A stretch of DNA of 64,000 bases from Clostridium sp. (GCF_016650035.1 NZ_JAENWM010000002.1:24311-88310); one strand, 5' to 3'. Shown: positions 47,716 through 56,763, counted from the first letter of the stretch. The notes: a model not told the origin generated them from the letters alone. Program-made: numbers and translations.

Positions 47716-49389
47716 ATGATGAATACAGAAAGTACAAACATTACAAAAGTACATAGAGAGCATTTATTATCAATAATCAATAGCCTAAAGGAAGATACAA
47801 ATTTAAATATTTTAAATGAAGATGAAAAAATGAATAAAATTAATCAGCTTGTTGAATTAGAGTTAGCTATAAATGACATCAAATATAAGCTTAATTTCGA
47901 GAAACATACTGAGAGGGTTGATATAGAGCTTGAAACTAAAATTCCAGTATTTATTGAAGATAAATCAAGAGAGATTGTAAAAGATAATGATAAGCCATTT
48001 AACTTCCTTTTAGAAGGAGACAATTTCCATAGTTTGAAATTGTTAGAGAAAACTCACCTGGGTAAAATTGATATTATATATATAGACCCTCCATACAATA
48101 CTTTAAATAAAGATTTTGTATATGGCGATAAAATGATGGATGAAAAAGATGGTTTTAAACATTCCAAATGGTTAAGCTTTATGTCAGAAAGATTAGAAGT
48201 TGCAAAGGAATTACTAAGGGATGAAGGCGTTATATTTATAAGTATAGATGACAATGAAATTGCTCAATTAAAATTGATTTGTGATGAAATTTTAGGTGAG
48301 AAAAATTTTATTACAATGTTTATACGAAAAACCAAAACAAAAGCTAATGACGCTAAACATATTGCAATTGTTCACGAATATTTATTAGTTTATGGAAAAG
48401 ATAAGTCAAAAATAAATTTAAATGGCAAAGCGAAAGATTTAACTAAATATACTAATCCTGATAATGACGTTCATGGTGCTTGGAAAAACACAGACCCAAC
48501 AGCAAAAAAAGGATTTTATAGCTTTACTATAGTTAATCCATTTACAAACGAAGAGTATCACCCATCAACGGGTCGTTTCTGGGCATTTCCAGAATACAGG
48601 GTAAAAGAATGGGTTGATAAAGGGAAGATAGTTTTTCCTAAAGTAAAAGGTAAAAGGTTTATTTTTAAAACATACTTGAATGAATTAAAATCAACTGAAC
48701 AGCCTTATACATCATTAGATTTTTCAGAAGATTCTTCTTTTATAAATGGAGGGGCAACAAAAGAGTTAAAGGACTTGTTTAACATTGATGTGTTTTCATA
48801 TCCTAAACCAGTAAATTATATTAAAGAACTATTAAAATTAGTAAATAACCCTCATGGTATTGTATTAGACTTCTTCGCAGGAAGTGGTACAACTGGTCAT
48901 GCTGTATTGGAACTCAATAAAGAAGATGGGGGAAATCGTCAGTTCATTCTCTGTACAAATAATGAGAATAATATATGTGAAGAAGTAACTTACCAAAGGC
49001 TTAAAAAAGTTATAGAAGGATATACAGCCTCAAAAGGAAAAGAAATAGAGGGTATTCCTGCGAATTTAAAATACTATAAGACTGACTTTGTTGAAAAATT
49101 TTCAGATGATGTTGATTATGATGTTGTGGATGAACTCTCTGAGTATATAGAATCACTTGTTCAGCTTGAAAATGCAGTAGACATCTCAAATGAAACTATA
49201 AGAATTATTTTTGATGATGAAGACGCTGACAAGCTTGAAAATGATATTAAGTCAGGAAAAAAGATTAGGAAAATCTATATAGATTCAGACGTGCTATTAA
49301 CAACTAAGCAAAAATATTTAATTGAAAGTAATAATATTGACCTTAATATTATACCAACTTACTACTTTAGGAAGGAGATAATATGTTAA
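47716..49389 (+). CDS. mod: type III restriction-modification methyltransferase subunit Mod
   Basis: This 557-residue adenine-N6 methyltransferase has the catalytic DPPYNT at residues 124-129, and the AdoMet-binding FAGSGTTGHAVLELN at 387-401. The order (catalytic motif first) marks the beta class to which type III Mod proteins belong. The region between holds the target-recognition domain. Mod methylates one strand of an asymmetric site, and gives sequence specificity to the Mod-Res complex. GGGAGG lies 9 bases before the ATG. It overlaps res by 7 bases. No simple repeats for phase variation are seen. Confidence 0.92.
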   Translation: MMNTESTNITKVHREHLLSIINSLKEDTNLNILNEDEKMNKINQLVELELAINDIKYKLNFEKHTERVDIELETKIPVFIEDKSREIVKDNDKPFNFLLEGDNFHSLKLLEKTHLGKIDIIYIDPPYNTLNKDFVYGDKMMDEKDGFKHSKWLSFMSERLEVAKELLRDEGVIFISIDDNEIAQLKLICDEILGEKNFITMFIRKTKTKANDAKHIAIVHEYLLVYGKDKSKINLNGKAKDLTKYTNPDNDVHGAWKNTDPTAKKGFYSFTIVNPFTNEEYHPSTGRFWAFPEYRVKEWVDKGKIVFPKVKGKRFIFKTYLNELKSTEQPYTSLDFSEDSSFINGGATKELKDLFNIDVFSYPKPVNYIKELLKLVNNPHGIVLDFFAGSGTTGHAVLELNKEDGGNRQFILCTNNENNICEEVTYQRLKKVIEGYTASKGKEIEGIPANLKYYKTDFVEKFSDDVDYDVVDELSEYIESLVQLENAVDISNETIRIIFDDEDADKLENDIKSGKKIRKIYIDSDVLLTTKQKYLIESNNIDLNIIPTYYFRKEIIC

Positions 49390-51623
49390 AACTAAAAGAA
49401 TTTCAAAGTGAATGTGTTAAAGAGTTAAAAAATAGAACTCTATATAAACCACAAAATAAAATAATTATTAAATCACCGACAGGTAGCGGGAAAACTATTA
49501 TTCTTACTAAATACATGGATGAATTTTTAGATGAAACTAAAGAAGATATATGTTTCATATGGTTAACTCCTGGTGCGGGTAATTTAGAAACTCAGAGTAA
49601 AGAAAAGTTTGACGAAAATATAAAAGGTAGAAAAACTAAGGTTTTACAAGACATTTTAACCTCTGGTTTTGAAAAAAACAATATATGTTTTATAAATTGG
49701 GAGCAAGTAACAAAGAAGGATAATAAAGCTCTAAGAGAAACAGAGGTAAAAAACCTTTTTACAAGAATACTTGAAGCTAAATTAAAAAACATTAAATTCA
49801 TTCTAATTGTTGATGAATGTCATAAAAATATAACACCAAAAGCAATAGAATTAATGGATAAATTCGAGTGTATGAGTAAGATAATGGTATCTGCTACGGT
49901 TAGTAAAGCTGATATAGTAATACCAGAGGCAGATGTAATTGCTTCTGAACTTATTACGAGAGCTATTTACATAAATGAAGGAGTTAGTAATGATATAACC
50001 GTAAAAGATGAATATGAGTATCTTATTGAAAAATCTATAAATAAGCAAATTGAGATAAGAAACGAATATAAAAAGTTAAATAAAAATATTAATCCATTAA
50101 TTATTATTCAATACCCTAATGCTTCAAATGACTTAATTGATAGAGTAGATAAATACCTTGAATCTAAAGGTTATAACTATAACAATAAAACGGTTAGTAA
50201 ATGGCTATCTGAGGCTAAAGATAAAATTAATATAGATAGCATTACAAAATTAGATGACTCTGTAATATTTTTGCACATGAAACAAGCTATATCAACTGGA
50301 TGGGATTGTACCAGAGCTAAAGTGCTTGTTAAACTTCGTGAAAATATGAAAGATGATTTTGAGATACAGACTATTGGAAGAATTAGACGTATGCCTGAAC
50401 AAAAACACTATAATAATGAAACTTTAGACAACTGCTATCTTTATACCTTTGATGAAGATTATAAGAATGAAGTATTAAAGAACTTTGAGTCAAATGAGAT
50501 AAGATTGGTATATATAAAAGATGAATACAAAGAAATTAATGTAGGACTTTTAAAGGAACTAAAAAGTGAGGATAAAGATGGCTTGGGAGAAAGAGAAATT
50601 GCTAAACTAATAACTAAATACTACAAGCAAAAATATAGTTTAGATTCCAATAGAGATAAGAATATAACATTATTAGAGATTAACGGATATTCTTTTGATA
50701 AAGATATAAAAATATCTATGGGGTCAGGAAAAGTATCAACAACAGAAGCTATTGAAAGTATAGATAAAGTAACTATTAAAAAAGAGGTCGATTTACAAGA
50801 TACTAAACTTCAAAACGCTATTTGGATTATATCTCAAAAGGTAAGCCTTGATTATAGTATAACCCATAGCATTTTAAAAAGATTATTCCTTGGTAAAAAC
50901 TACAAGAAAAAGAAAATAAAAAATGGTATGTTTTTAAAATTGAACTCCCATGAATTTTATGCTTATGTGGTTAATAATAGAGGGTTGATTAAATATGATT
51001 TTTTAGAAGCTATAAGTCAGAAGAAATCTCAAAAGGAATTAACTAAAATAAAAGGTATTAAAACTATTCCATTTTCAATACCCGAGAGAGATATTGTTAA
51101 ATATGACCCAAGTAAAGACTCTTATATTGTTAAATCAAATGTCTATAAAGACTACACATCGGATATAATCCGTTCAAAGCCTGAAAAAAGATTTGAAAAA
51201 TATTGTGAAGGGTCTTCTAATATAGAATGGCTATATAAAAATGGAGAAAAATCACAGGCATATTTATCTATTATTTATGTTGATAGTAGAGAGAAACAAT
51301 GGGGGTTCTATCCTGATTATGTAATAAAGGAAAACGGTCAGATTTGGATTATTGAAGTAAAAGGTGGGGCAACTGCTGATGGTACATCTAAAAATATTGA
51401 TAAACTTAAATCAGAAAACAAATTTGAAGCATTGAAGAGATATGTTGAAGAACATAACATTAATCCCCAAAACGCAAATAACCAAATTAAATGGGCATTT
51501 GTAAGAGATAACGAAACTGTTGATGATGTAGGAGATATGACCCATGAATTACTTTATAGTAATACAGATTGGGTAGAAGATATTTCTAATATTGCTTGGA
51601 AAAAATTAAAAGATATTCTTTAG
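49383..51623 (+). CDS. res: type III restriction-modification endonuclease subunit Res
   Basis: This 746-residue protein has a superfamily 2 helicase core: Walker A SPTGSGKT (31-38), DECH (144-147), SATVS motif III, and QTIGRIRRMPEQ (motif VI). A C-terminal nuclease domain has the PD-(D/E)xK pattern, PD at 644-645 and EVK at 658-660 (IIEVKGG). With Mod it translocates from unmethylated sites and cuts DNA, acting against phage or plasmids. It is shorter than EcoP15I Res (about 970 residues) but all motifs are present. An AAGGAG ribosome-binding site lies in the end of mod. Confidence 0.92.
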   Translation: MLKLKEFQSECVKELKNRTLYKPQNKIIIKSPTGSGKTIILTKYMDEFLDETKEDICFIWLTPGAGNLETQSKEKFDENIKGRKTKVLQDILTSGFEKNNICFINWEQVTKKDNKALRETEVKNLFTRILEAKLKNIKFILIVDECHKNITPKAIELMDKFECMSKIMVSATVSKADIVIPEADVIASELITRAIYINEGVSNDITVKDEYEYLIEKSINKQIEIRNEYKKLNKNINPLIIIQYPNASNDLIDRVDKYLESKGYNYNNKTVSKWLSEAKDKINIDSITKLDDSVIFLHMKQAISTGWDCTRAKVLVKLRENMKDDFEIQTIGRIRRMPEQKHYNNETLDNCYLYTFDEDYKNEVLKNFESNEIRLVYIKDEYKEINVGLLKELKSEDKDGLGEREIAKLITKYYKQKYSLDSNRDKNITLLEINGYSFDKDIKISMGSGKVSTTEAIESIDKVTIKKEVDLQDTKLQNAIWIISQKVSLDYSITHSILKRLFLGKNYKKKKIKNGMFLKLNSHEFYAYVVNNRGLIKYDFLEAISQKKSQKELTKIKGIKTIPFSIPERDIVKYDPSKDSYIVKSNVYKDYTSDIIRSKPEKRFEKYCEGSSNIEWLYKNGEKSQAYLSIIYVDSREKQWGFYPDYVIKENGQIWIIEVKGGATADGTSKNIDKLKSENKFEALKRYVEEHNINPQNANNQIKWAFVRDNETVDDVGDMTHELLYSNTDWVEDISNIAWKKLKDIL

Positions 51624-51628
51624 TAAAA

Positions 51629-51656
51629 GGCGGGATAATTTTATCTCGCTTTTTTT
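51629..51656 (+). terminator. intrinsic terminator of the mod-res operon
   Basis: A 10-bp stem (GGCGGGATAA against TTATCTCGCT, two G-T pairs) is followed by TTTTTTTAAT, 6 bases after the res stop. Confidence 0.75.
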
Positions 51657-51686
51657 AATGTTATTCTCAATTTATTAAGAAATAAT

Positions 51687-51723
51687 AGAAAACACCTTAT
51701 GCGTTTTGCATGAGGTGTTTTCT
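51687..51723. terminator. second strong hairpin near the right end of the transposon
   Basis: A 16-bp stem (AGAAAACACCTTATGC, one T-G pair) with a 5-base loop. It can work in both directions and would block outward and inward readthrough at the right end. Confidence 0.75.
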
Positions 51724-51807
51724 ATTGATAAAACCAATGTGATTTAAGGTTAATATATTAACTTTCACTATTAAATAGATACTGTTATTATTAGCACAAT
51801 TTTAGCT

Positions 51808-51833
51808 TTTGCACCTCAAAACAGAACCCGTTA
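51808..51833 (-). repeat. right terminal inverted repeat, 26 bp
   Basis: It is the exact reverse complement of 44,833-44,858: it begins TTTGCACCT and ends CAGAACCCGTTA. The next base inwards differs, so the perfect match ends at 26. Confidence 0.95.
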
Positions 51834-51842
51834 GTAAATTAA
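51834..51842 (+). repeat. right target-site duplication, 9 bp
   Basis: GTAAATTAA, the direct copy of 44,824-44,832. It is followed at once by the second half of the ftsH terminator (51,842-51,855). Confidence 0.9.
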
Positions 51843-51886
51843 CTGTATGTTTTTTTAAATATAATCAAATATTCTGAAATTTCCAC

Positions 51887-51915
51887 TGCAATTTTACCTG
51901 AATATCTGATATAAT
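51887..51915 (+). promoter_or_regulatory. candidate fhs promoter
   Basis: TATAAT at 51,910-51,915 with an extended TG two bases before it, and a weak -35 box (TGCAAT) 17 bp upstream. It lies to the right of the transposon, so the insertion did not remove it. Confidence 0.5.
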
Positions 51916-51995
51916 GGAAATAATTAAGGTTATAGAGTAGTACACTAAATAACCAAAATAGAAGTAGTCTAATTAATATATAAGGGGTGAAGTAT

Positions 51996-53666
51996 ATGAA
52001 AAGTGATATAGAAATTGCACAAAGTTCTAAGATGTTGTCTATACTTAAGGTGGCAGAAAAAATGGGATTAACTGAAGATGATATTGATTTATATGGGAAA
52101 TATAAAGCAAAGATTTCTTTAGATGTACTAAAAAGAAATGAAAATAAGAAAGATGGGAAGTTGATATTAGTCACAGCTATAAATCCAACGCCTGCTGGAG
52201 AAGGTAAATCTACGGTTACAATAGGTCTTGGACAAGCATTATGTAAGCAAGGTAAAAATGCAGTGATAGCTTTAAGAGAACCGTCTCTTGGACCAGTATT
52301 CGGGGTTAAAGGTGGAGCTGCAGGAGGTGGATATTCTCAGGTTGTGCCAATGGAAGATATAAATCTACATTTTACAGGAGATATGCATGCAATAACAGCA
52401 GCCAACAATTTACTCTCCGCAGCTATAGATAATCATATCCATCAAGGAAACACACTAAGAATAGACAGTAGGAAAATTATATATAAAAGAGTAATGGATA
52501 TGAACGATAGGTCACTTAGAAATATTGTTGTTGGACTTGGTGGAAAGCCTAATGGATTTTTAAGAGAAGATGGATTTATGATAACCGTTGCGTCAGAGAT
52601 AATGGCAATCTTATGTTTATCTTTAAATCTTATGGATTTAAAGAAAAGAATGGGTGAAATTTTAGTAGCTTATAACCTAGAAGGCGAGCCGGTTTATTGT
52701 GAAGATTTAATGGTGAATGGTGCAATGGCACTGCTTATGAAGGATGCTATAAAACCAAATCTAGTTCAGACACTTGATAATACTCCTGCTATAATACATG
52801 GAGGACCTTTTGCTAATATTGCCCATGGATGCAATAGTTTACTAGCTACAAAAATGGCACTAAAATTAGGCGATTATGTTGTTACTGAAGCGGGATTTGG
52901 AGCAGATTTAGGTGCTGAAAAATTCTTTGATATCAAATGTAGATATGGAAATTTGAAACCAGAGTGCGTGGTTCTTGTAGCTACAATAAGAGCGCTGAAA
53001 CATCATGGTGGAGTAAAAAAAGATAAATTAAATGAGCCAAATGTAGAGGCCCTTTCAAAGGGAATAGCAAATTTAGAAAAACAAATAGAAAATATAAAGA
53101 AATATAAAGTTCCTGCAATAGTTGCAATAAATAAATTCATGACTGATACTGAAGAAGAAATTCAGTACATAATTGAATTTTGTGGAAAAATGGGTGTTAA
53201 AGTAGCTTTAACGCAGGTTTGGGAAAAAGGGGCAGATGGAGGTCAAGAATTGGCTGACAAGGTGTTGGATATTTTAGATAATGAAGGGAGTAACTTTAAA
53301 GTATTATATGATGACAAACTTTCTATAAAAGAAAAAATACACACTATTGCCACTGAAATATATGGAGCTGATGGAGTAGAATATAGCCCCTCTGCAAATA
53401 AGCAAATTGCTGAAATAGAAAAACTAGGGCTAGATAAAGTTCCTATATGCGTTGCTAAAACTCAGAATTCTCTTTCGGATAATCCAAGCCTTTTAGGAAG
53501 GCCAACAAACTTTACAATAAATATAAAAGAAGTGAAAATTTCCAACGGTGCTGGTTTTGTTGTAGCCTTAACAGGAAATATAATGACAATGCCCGGCCTT
53601 CCAAAGGTGCCGGCAGCAAATAAAATGGATATTTTTGAGGATGGTACTATATCGGGTTTATTCTAA
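51996..53666 (+). CDS. fhs: formate-tetrahydrofolate ligase
   Basis: This 556-residue enzyme joins formate to tetrahydrofolate with ATP, for one-carbon supply and the acetyl-CoA pathway. It has the opening [14 protein letters not shown], the ATP-binding loop [17 protein letters not shown] (about residues 60-76), and [26 protein letters not shown]. The ATG at 51,996 follows AAGGGGTGA; the in-frame GTG at 51,987 lies in that site. Full length (family about 556). Confidence 0.97.
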   Translation: MKSDIEIAQSSKMLSILKVAEKMGLTEDDIDLYGKYKAKISLDVLKRNENKKDGKLILVTAINPTPAGEGKSTVTIGLGQALCKQGKNAVIALREPSLGPVFGVKGGAAGGGYSQVVPMEDINLHFTGDMHAITAANNLLSAAIDNHIHQGNTLRIDSRKIIYKRVMDMNDRSLRNIVVGLGGKPNGFLREDGFMITVASEIMAILCLSLNLMDLKKRMGEILVAYNLEGEPVYCEDLMVNGAMALLMKDAIKPNLVQTLDNTPAIIHGGPFANIAHGCNSLLATKMALKLGDYVVTEAGFGADLGAEKFFDIKCRYGNLKPECVVLVATIRALKHHGGVKKDKLNEPNVEALSKGIANLEKQIENIKKYKVPAIVAINKFMTDTEEEIQYIIEFCGKMGVKVALTQVWEKGADGGQELADKVLDILDNEGSNFKVLYDDKLSIKEKIHTIATEIYGADGVEYSPSANKQIAEIEKLGLDKVPICVAKTQNSLSDNPSLLGRPTNFTINIKEVKISNGAGFVVALTGNIMTMPGLPKVPAANKMDIFEDGTISGLF

Positions 53667-53683
53667 ATTAATTTAAATGTGCT

Positions 53684-53723
53684 TAAGGTTGTTATAGTTT
53701 ATAGCTATAGCAACCTTATTTTT
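53684..53723 (+). terminator. intrinsic terminator of fhs
   Basis: A 14-base arm (TAAGGTTGTTATAG) pairs with CTATAGCAACCTTA (one mismatch), followed by TTTTTTT. Confidence 0.85.
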
Positions 53724-53826
53724 TTCAATATACAGATATATGGAACATTATTTGCAAAATCAATATCATATGATATCATTATACTGAAAATAATTTTTGC
53801 GTTTTATAAATAGGAGGAATTAATAT

Positions 53827-54165
53827 ATGGAATTTTCATTTTTAGATGCATTAATTACTACACTTGTAGCTATGACTATAGTTTTTTCATTATTGATTAG
53901 TTTGACGTTTATTATAAAACTTCAAAGTTTTATAATATTTTTTTTATCACGAAATAAAGTTAAGGTTGATACGGTAGATATAATTGATATTGAAGAGGGA
54001 CAATTTGATGAAATTAAAAGGTATGAAATTGAAGAAAATTTAGAACTTGTAGCAGTAATAGCTGCAGGTTTATCTGCATACCTAGATAAACCAGAAGTAA
54101 ATTTAAGAATAAAGAGCATCAAAAGAATAAATAATAATACTTTTTGGGGAATATCAGAAGTCTAA
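53827..54165 (+). CDS. sodium-pump decarboxylase gamma subunit (OadG family)
   Basis: This 112-residue protein has one N-terminal membrane helix (about residues 8-32), a polar linker, and a soluble C-terminal part (ENLELVAVIAAGLSAYL, then IKSIKRI). This is the layout of OadG/MmdC, which anchors the carboxyltransferase to the membrane part of Na+-pumping decarboxylases. AGGAGG is upstream. The biotin carrier gene is 32 bases downstream. No alpha or beta subunit genes are near, so the complex partners must be elsewhere. Confidence 0.8.
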   Translation: MEFSFLDALITTLVAMTIVFSLLISLTFIIKLQSFIIFFLSRNKVKVDTVDIIDIEEGQFDEIKRYEIEENLELVAVIAAGLSAYLDKPEVNLRIKSIKRINNNTFWGISEV

Positions 54166-54197
54166 AATAGTTTAAAGACATAGTTAGGAGGACAAAA

Positions 54198-54575
54198 ATG
54201 AAAAAATATAATATAAAAGTAAATGGAATTACTTATGAAGTAGAAGTTGAAGAAGTTAAGGCGGAATTCTCTAGTAGCGTGATACCTGTAGCAGTAACAG
54301 AGGAATCACCAGTAAAAGTTCAGTCATCAACAAAAACTCAGGTGAAAAAATTAAATGTAACTAGGGAAAAAATAGAATGCCCAATGTCTGGAATAGTGCT
54401 TAAAGTTAATGTAGGCCCTGGAGATAATATTAAAAAGGGGCAAGTAATATTCATACTAGAGGCGATGAAAATGGAAAGTGAAATTATGGCGCTTCATGAT
54501 GCAAAAGTTGTAGAAGTAAGTGTAGTCAGTGGTGATACTGTTAATGCTGGAGATGTTTTGGCAGTTATTGAGTAG
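54198..54575 (+). CDS. biotin carboxyl carrier protein
   Basis: This 125-residue protein has an N-terminal strand region (YNIKVNGITYEVEVEEV), a linker of about 35 residues rich in Ser, Thr, Pro and Val, and a C-terminal biotinyl domain (IECPMSGIVLKVNVGPGDNIKKG, EAMKMESEI with the biotinylated Lys). It would carry CO2 on biotin for a membrane decarboxylase (oxaloacetate or methylmalonyl-CoA) with the gamma subunit upstream. It would need BirA, not present here. Confidence 0.9.
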   Translation: MKKYNIKVNGITYEVEVEEVKAEFSSSVIPVAVTEESPVKVQSSTKTQVKKLNVTREKIECPMSGIVLKVNVGPGDNIKKGQVIFILEAMKMESEIMALHDAKVVEVSVVSGDTVNAGDVLAVIE

Positions 54576-54593
54576 CGCAATACTTTTAGGATT

Positions 54594-54701
54594 TTAACGA
54601 CATTTCAGAAGGAAAGTCTCCAACTTCTATAAGTAGGAGTTACATGCTATAATAAATAAAAAACTTCAGTGGAAGTCTAAATCTCCTTCTGAAGTCGTTA
54701 A
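54594..54701. repeat. 108-bp structured inverted-repeat element
   Basis: The ends are near-perfect inverted repeats (TTAACGACATTTCAGAAGGA at 54,594-54,613 and TCCTTCTGAAGTCGTTAA at 54,684-54,701; the left has two extra bases). Inside are an 8-bp hairpin (AACTTCTA/TAGGAGTT, 54,622-54,641) and a 5-bp hairpin (ACTTC/GAAGT, 54,663-54,676). As RNA this would be a three-way structure. There is no T run after it, so it is not a normal terminator. It could be a MITE-like repeat or a structured RNA. Confidence 0.55.
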
Positions 54702-54761
54702 TATTGCAGCAGGTATTCTTCTAACTATTTTCGGAAAATAACATTTATATAAATATTTAGC

Positions 54762-54900
54762 TTGACAAATATGTTTGAGTTGTTAAAATTAAATTGTTAA
54801 ATTAAGAATAGTTATAATCAAGATTATAAAATATTGGCTATGCTATTCTTGTGGTTTTAATACGGAAATAATATAAAGCAGCGTGCAAAACTGCTTTATA
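54762..54900 (+). promoter_or_regulatory. coaX promoter and structured leader
   Basis: TTGACA (54,762) and TAAAAT (54,784) form a promoter with a 16-bp spacer. The leader contains an outer stem AAGAATAG/CTATTCTT (54,804-54,850) enclosing a perfect hairpin TTATAATC/GATTATAA (54,812-54,829), then a 10-bp hairpin TATAAAGCAG/CTGCTTTATA (54,872-54,900) that ends 6 bases before the ribosome-binding site. It does not match a riboswitch class that I can name. Confidence 0.5.
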
Positions 54901-54920
54901 TTGTATAGGCGGTGTATAAA

Positions 54921-55700
54921 GTGATTTTAGTTTTAGATGTTGGAAATACGAATACTGTTTTAGGAGTTTTTAATGGCAATGAGCTACTCGTAGAGTGGAG
55001 ACTATCTACTGATGCAAAAAAAACTGCTGATGAATATGGAATTCAAGTAATGCAATTGTTTTATCAGAGAAACATAGGAACACAGCTTATTAAGGGAGTA
55101 ATAATTTCCTCTGTGGTTCCAAATATTATGTATTCAATAGAGCATATGATAAGAAAATATTTTAAACTGACGCCTATGGTAGTGGGGCCAGGGATTAAGA
55201 CTGGAATAAATGTAAAATATGATAATCCAAAAGAAGTAGGTGCGGATAGAATTGTTAATGCTGTTTCAGCACATGAAATTTTTAAAAGATCGTTAATTTT
55301 AATAGATTTCGGAACAGCCACAACTTTTTGTGCTATAAGTAAAGACGCAAATTATTTAGGGGGGACCATATGCCCAGGGATAAAAATAGCATCCGAAGCG
55401 TTATTTGAGAGAGCTGCAAAGTTACCTAGGGTGGAGCTTATAAAACCAGATACAGTTATATGTAAAAACACTATTTTAAGTATGCAGGCTGGAATAATAT
55501 ATGGGTATATTGGCCAAGTAGATTATATTGTTAATAAAATGAAAATGGAAATGGTCAACATGGGAGAAGAAGAACCTTATGTTGTTGCTACAGGTGGACT
55601 CTCAAAAGTAATAAGGGATGAGTCTAAAACTATTGATGAGGTTTATGCTAACCTAACATTAGAGGGCCTTAGAATGATTTATGAAAAGAATAGGGAATAG
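54921..55700 (+). CDS. coaX: type III pantothenate kinase
   Basis: This 259-residue enzyme phosphorylates pantothenate in the first step of CoA synthesis. It has the ATP motif [15 protein letters not shown] at the start, [26 protein letters not shown] and [15 protein letters not shown]. The GTG at 54,921 after AGGCGGTG gives the standard family length; a GTG at 54,912 lies in that site. dus begins 8 bases later. Confidence 0.93.
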   Translation: MILVLDVGNTNTVLGVFNGNELLVEWRLSTDAKKTADEYGIQVMQLFYQRNIGTQLIKGVIISSVVPNIMYSIEHMIRKYFKLTPMVVGPGIKTGINVKYDNPKEVGADRIVNAVSAHEIFKRSLILIDFGTATTFCAISKDANYLGGTICPGIKIASEALFERAAKLPRVELIKPDTVICKNTILSMQAGIIYGYIGQVDYIVNKMKMEMVNMGEEEPYVVATGGLSKVIRDESKTIDEVYANLTLEGLRMIYEKNRE

Positions 55701-55708
55701 GTGATTAA

Positions 55709-56686
55709 GTGAAAATATCAAATATTCATTTTGAGAATGATGTTTTTTTAGCTCCAATGGCAGGGATTACAGATAGTGTATTTAGGGGGTTATGTAGTGA
55801 ACTCGGGTGTGGTCTCCTATATACTGAAATGGTAAGTGCTAAAGGCCTATATTATGGAAGTAGTAATACAGAAGCTCTTATGAAGGTTTCTAATTTAGAG
55901 AGACCTGTAGCAATTCAGATATTTGGAAGTGAGCCTAAAATTATGGCTAGTGCCTGTGAAATTTTTAATAGCAGAGATGATATTTGCATGGTTGATGTTA
56001 ACATGGGTTGTCCAGTACCTAAGATAGTAAAAAATGGTGAGGGATCTGCGCTTATGAAAAATCCTAAACTAGCAGCTCAAATAATAAAAGAAATGAAAAA
56101 GGTTTCTACAAAGCCTGTTACAGTAAAATTTAGAAAGGGCTTTGATGCAAATAGTGTTAATGCCGTAGAATTTGCTAAGTACATGGAAGATGCAGGGATC
56201 GATGCTATGGCTGTACATGGTAGGACTAGAGAACAAATGTATGCTGGCAAAGCTGATTGGGATATCATTAGGGCTGTAAAGGAGAATGTTAAAGTTCCAG
56301 TAATAGGCAATGGAGATATATTTTCTGTAGAAGATGCTATGAAAATAAAGGAAGTAACAAGTTGTGATGCTATAATGGTTGCAAGAGGAGCTATGGGGAA
56401 TCCTTGGATTTTCAGAGAAATTAAGTGTGCAATAAGTGGTGAACGGGTTACATATCCAACTGCAGTAGAAAAATTAGATATGTGTATAAGGCATCTAGAT
56501 TTAGCCGTAAAATCATACAGTGAAATTAAAGCAGTTAGAGAAATGAGAAAACATACAGCGTGGTATGTTAAAGGACTTAGTAATTGCACTGAAATTAAGA
56601 ATAAAATTAATACTAAAAATAATTATGACGAGACAAGAGAACTACTTTTAGAATATAGGGAATATTTAAAAACTATAAATAAATAA
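55709..56686 (+). CDS. dus: tRNA-dihydrouridine synthase
   Basis: This 325-residue flavoenzyme reduces uridines in the D-loop of tRNA. It has LAPMAGITDSVFRGL at the start, VDVNMGCPVPKIVKNGEGSALM (catalytic Cys region), AVHGRTREQMYAGKADW and NGDIFSVEDA, MVARGAMGNPWIF. It starts with GTG after AGGTGA, 8 bases after coaX, so both are in one operon, as is usual in Clostridium. Confidence 0.95.
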   Translation: MKISNIHFENDVFLAPMAGITDSVFRGLCSELGCGLLYTEMVSAKGLYYGSSNTEALMKVSNLERPVAIQIFGSEPKIMASACEIFNSRDDICMVDVNMGCPVPKIVKNGEGSALMKNPKLAAQIIKEMKKVSTKPVTVKFRKGFDANSVNAVEFAKYMEDAGIDAMAVHGRTREQMYAGKADWDIIRAVKENVKVPVIGNGDIFSVEDAMKIKEVTSCDAIMVARGAMGNPWIFREIKCAISGERVTYPTAVEKLDMCIRHLDLAVKSYSEIKAVREMRKHTAWYVKGLSNCTEIKNKINTKNNYDETRELLLEYREYLKTINK

Positions 56687-56763
56687 TATTTAAATTAAAA
56701 CATGAATTTATATAATTAATGGTGAATAAGATGATAGTACATTAATTTATAAGGTGCATATTT

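Larger units (their letters stand above)
44833..51833. mobile_element. 7,001-bp transposon with IS1-like transposase and type III restriction-modification cargo
   Basis: The element has perfect 26-bp terminal inverted repeats and a 9-bp direct target duplication. It codes for a ribbon-helix-helix-like protein, a large IS1-like transposase, and Mod and Res of a type III restriction-modification system, all on the plus strand. Strong hairpin terminators lie near the left end (44,895), between transposase and mod (47,559) and near the right end (51,629 and 51,687). It separates ftsH from fhs. All genes appear intact, so it may still be active. Boundaries are read directly from the sequence; the family name is an inference. 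Confidence 0.9.

Noticed and set aside
47716..49389. Phase-variable type III mod gene
   Set aside because: Many type III mod genes have simple tandem repeats that switch the frame. I see no such repeat in this one.
54594..54701. Insertion sequence or MITE with target duplication
   Set aside because: No direct repeat flanks the inverted repeats, so it is reported only as a structured element.
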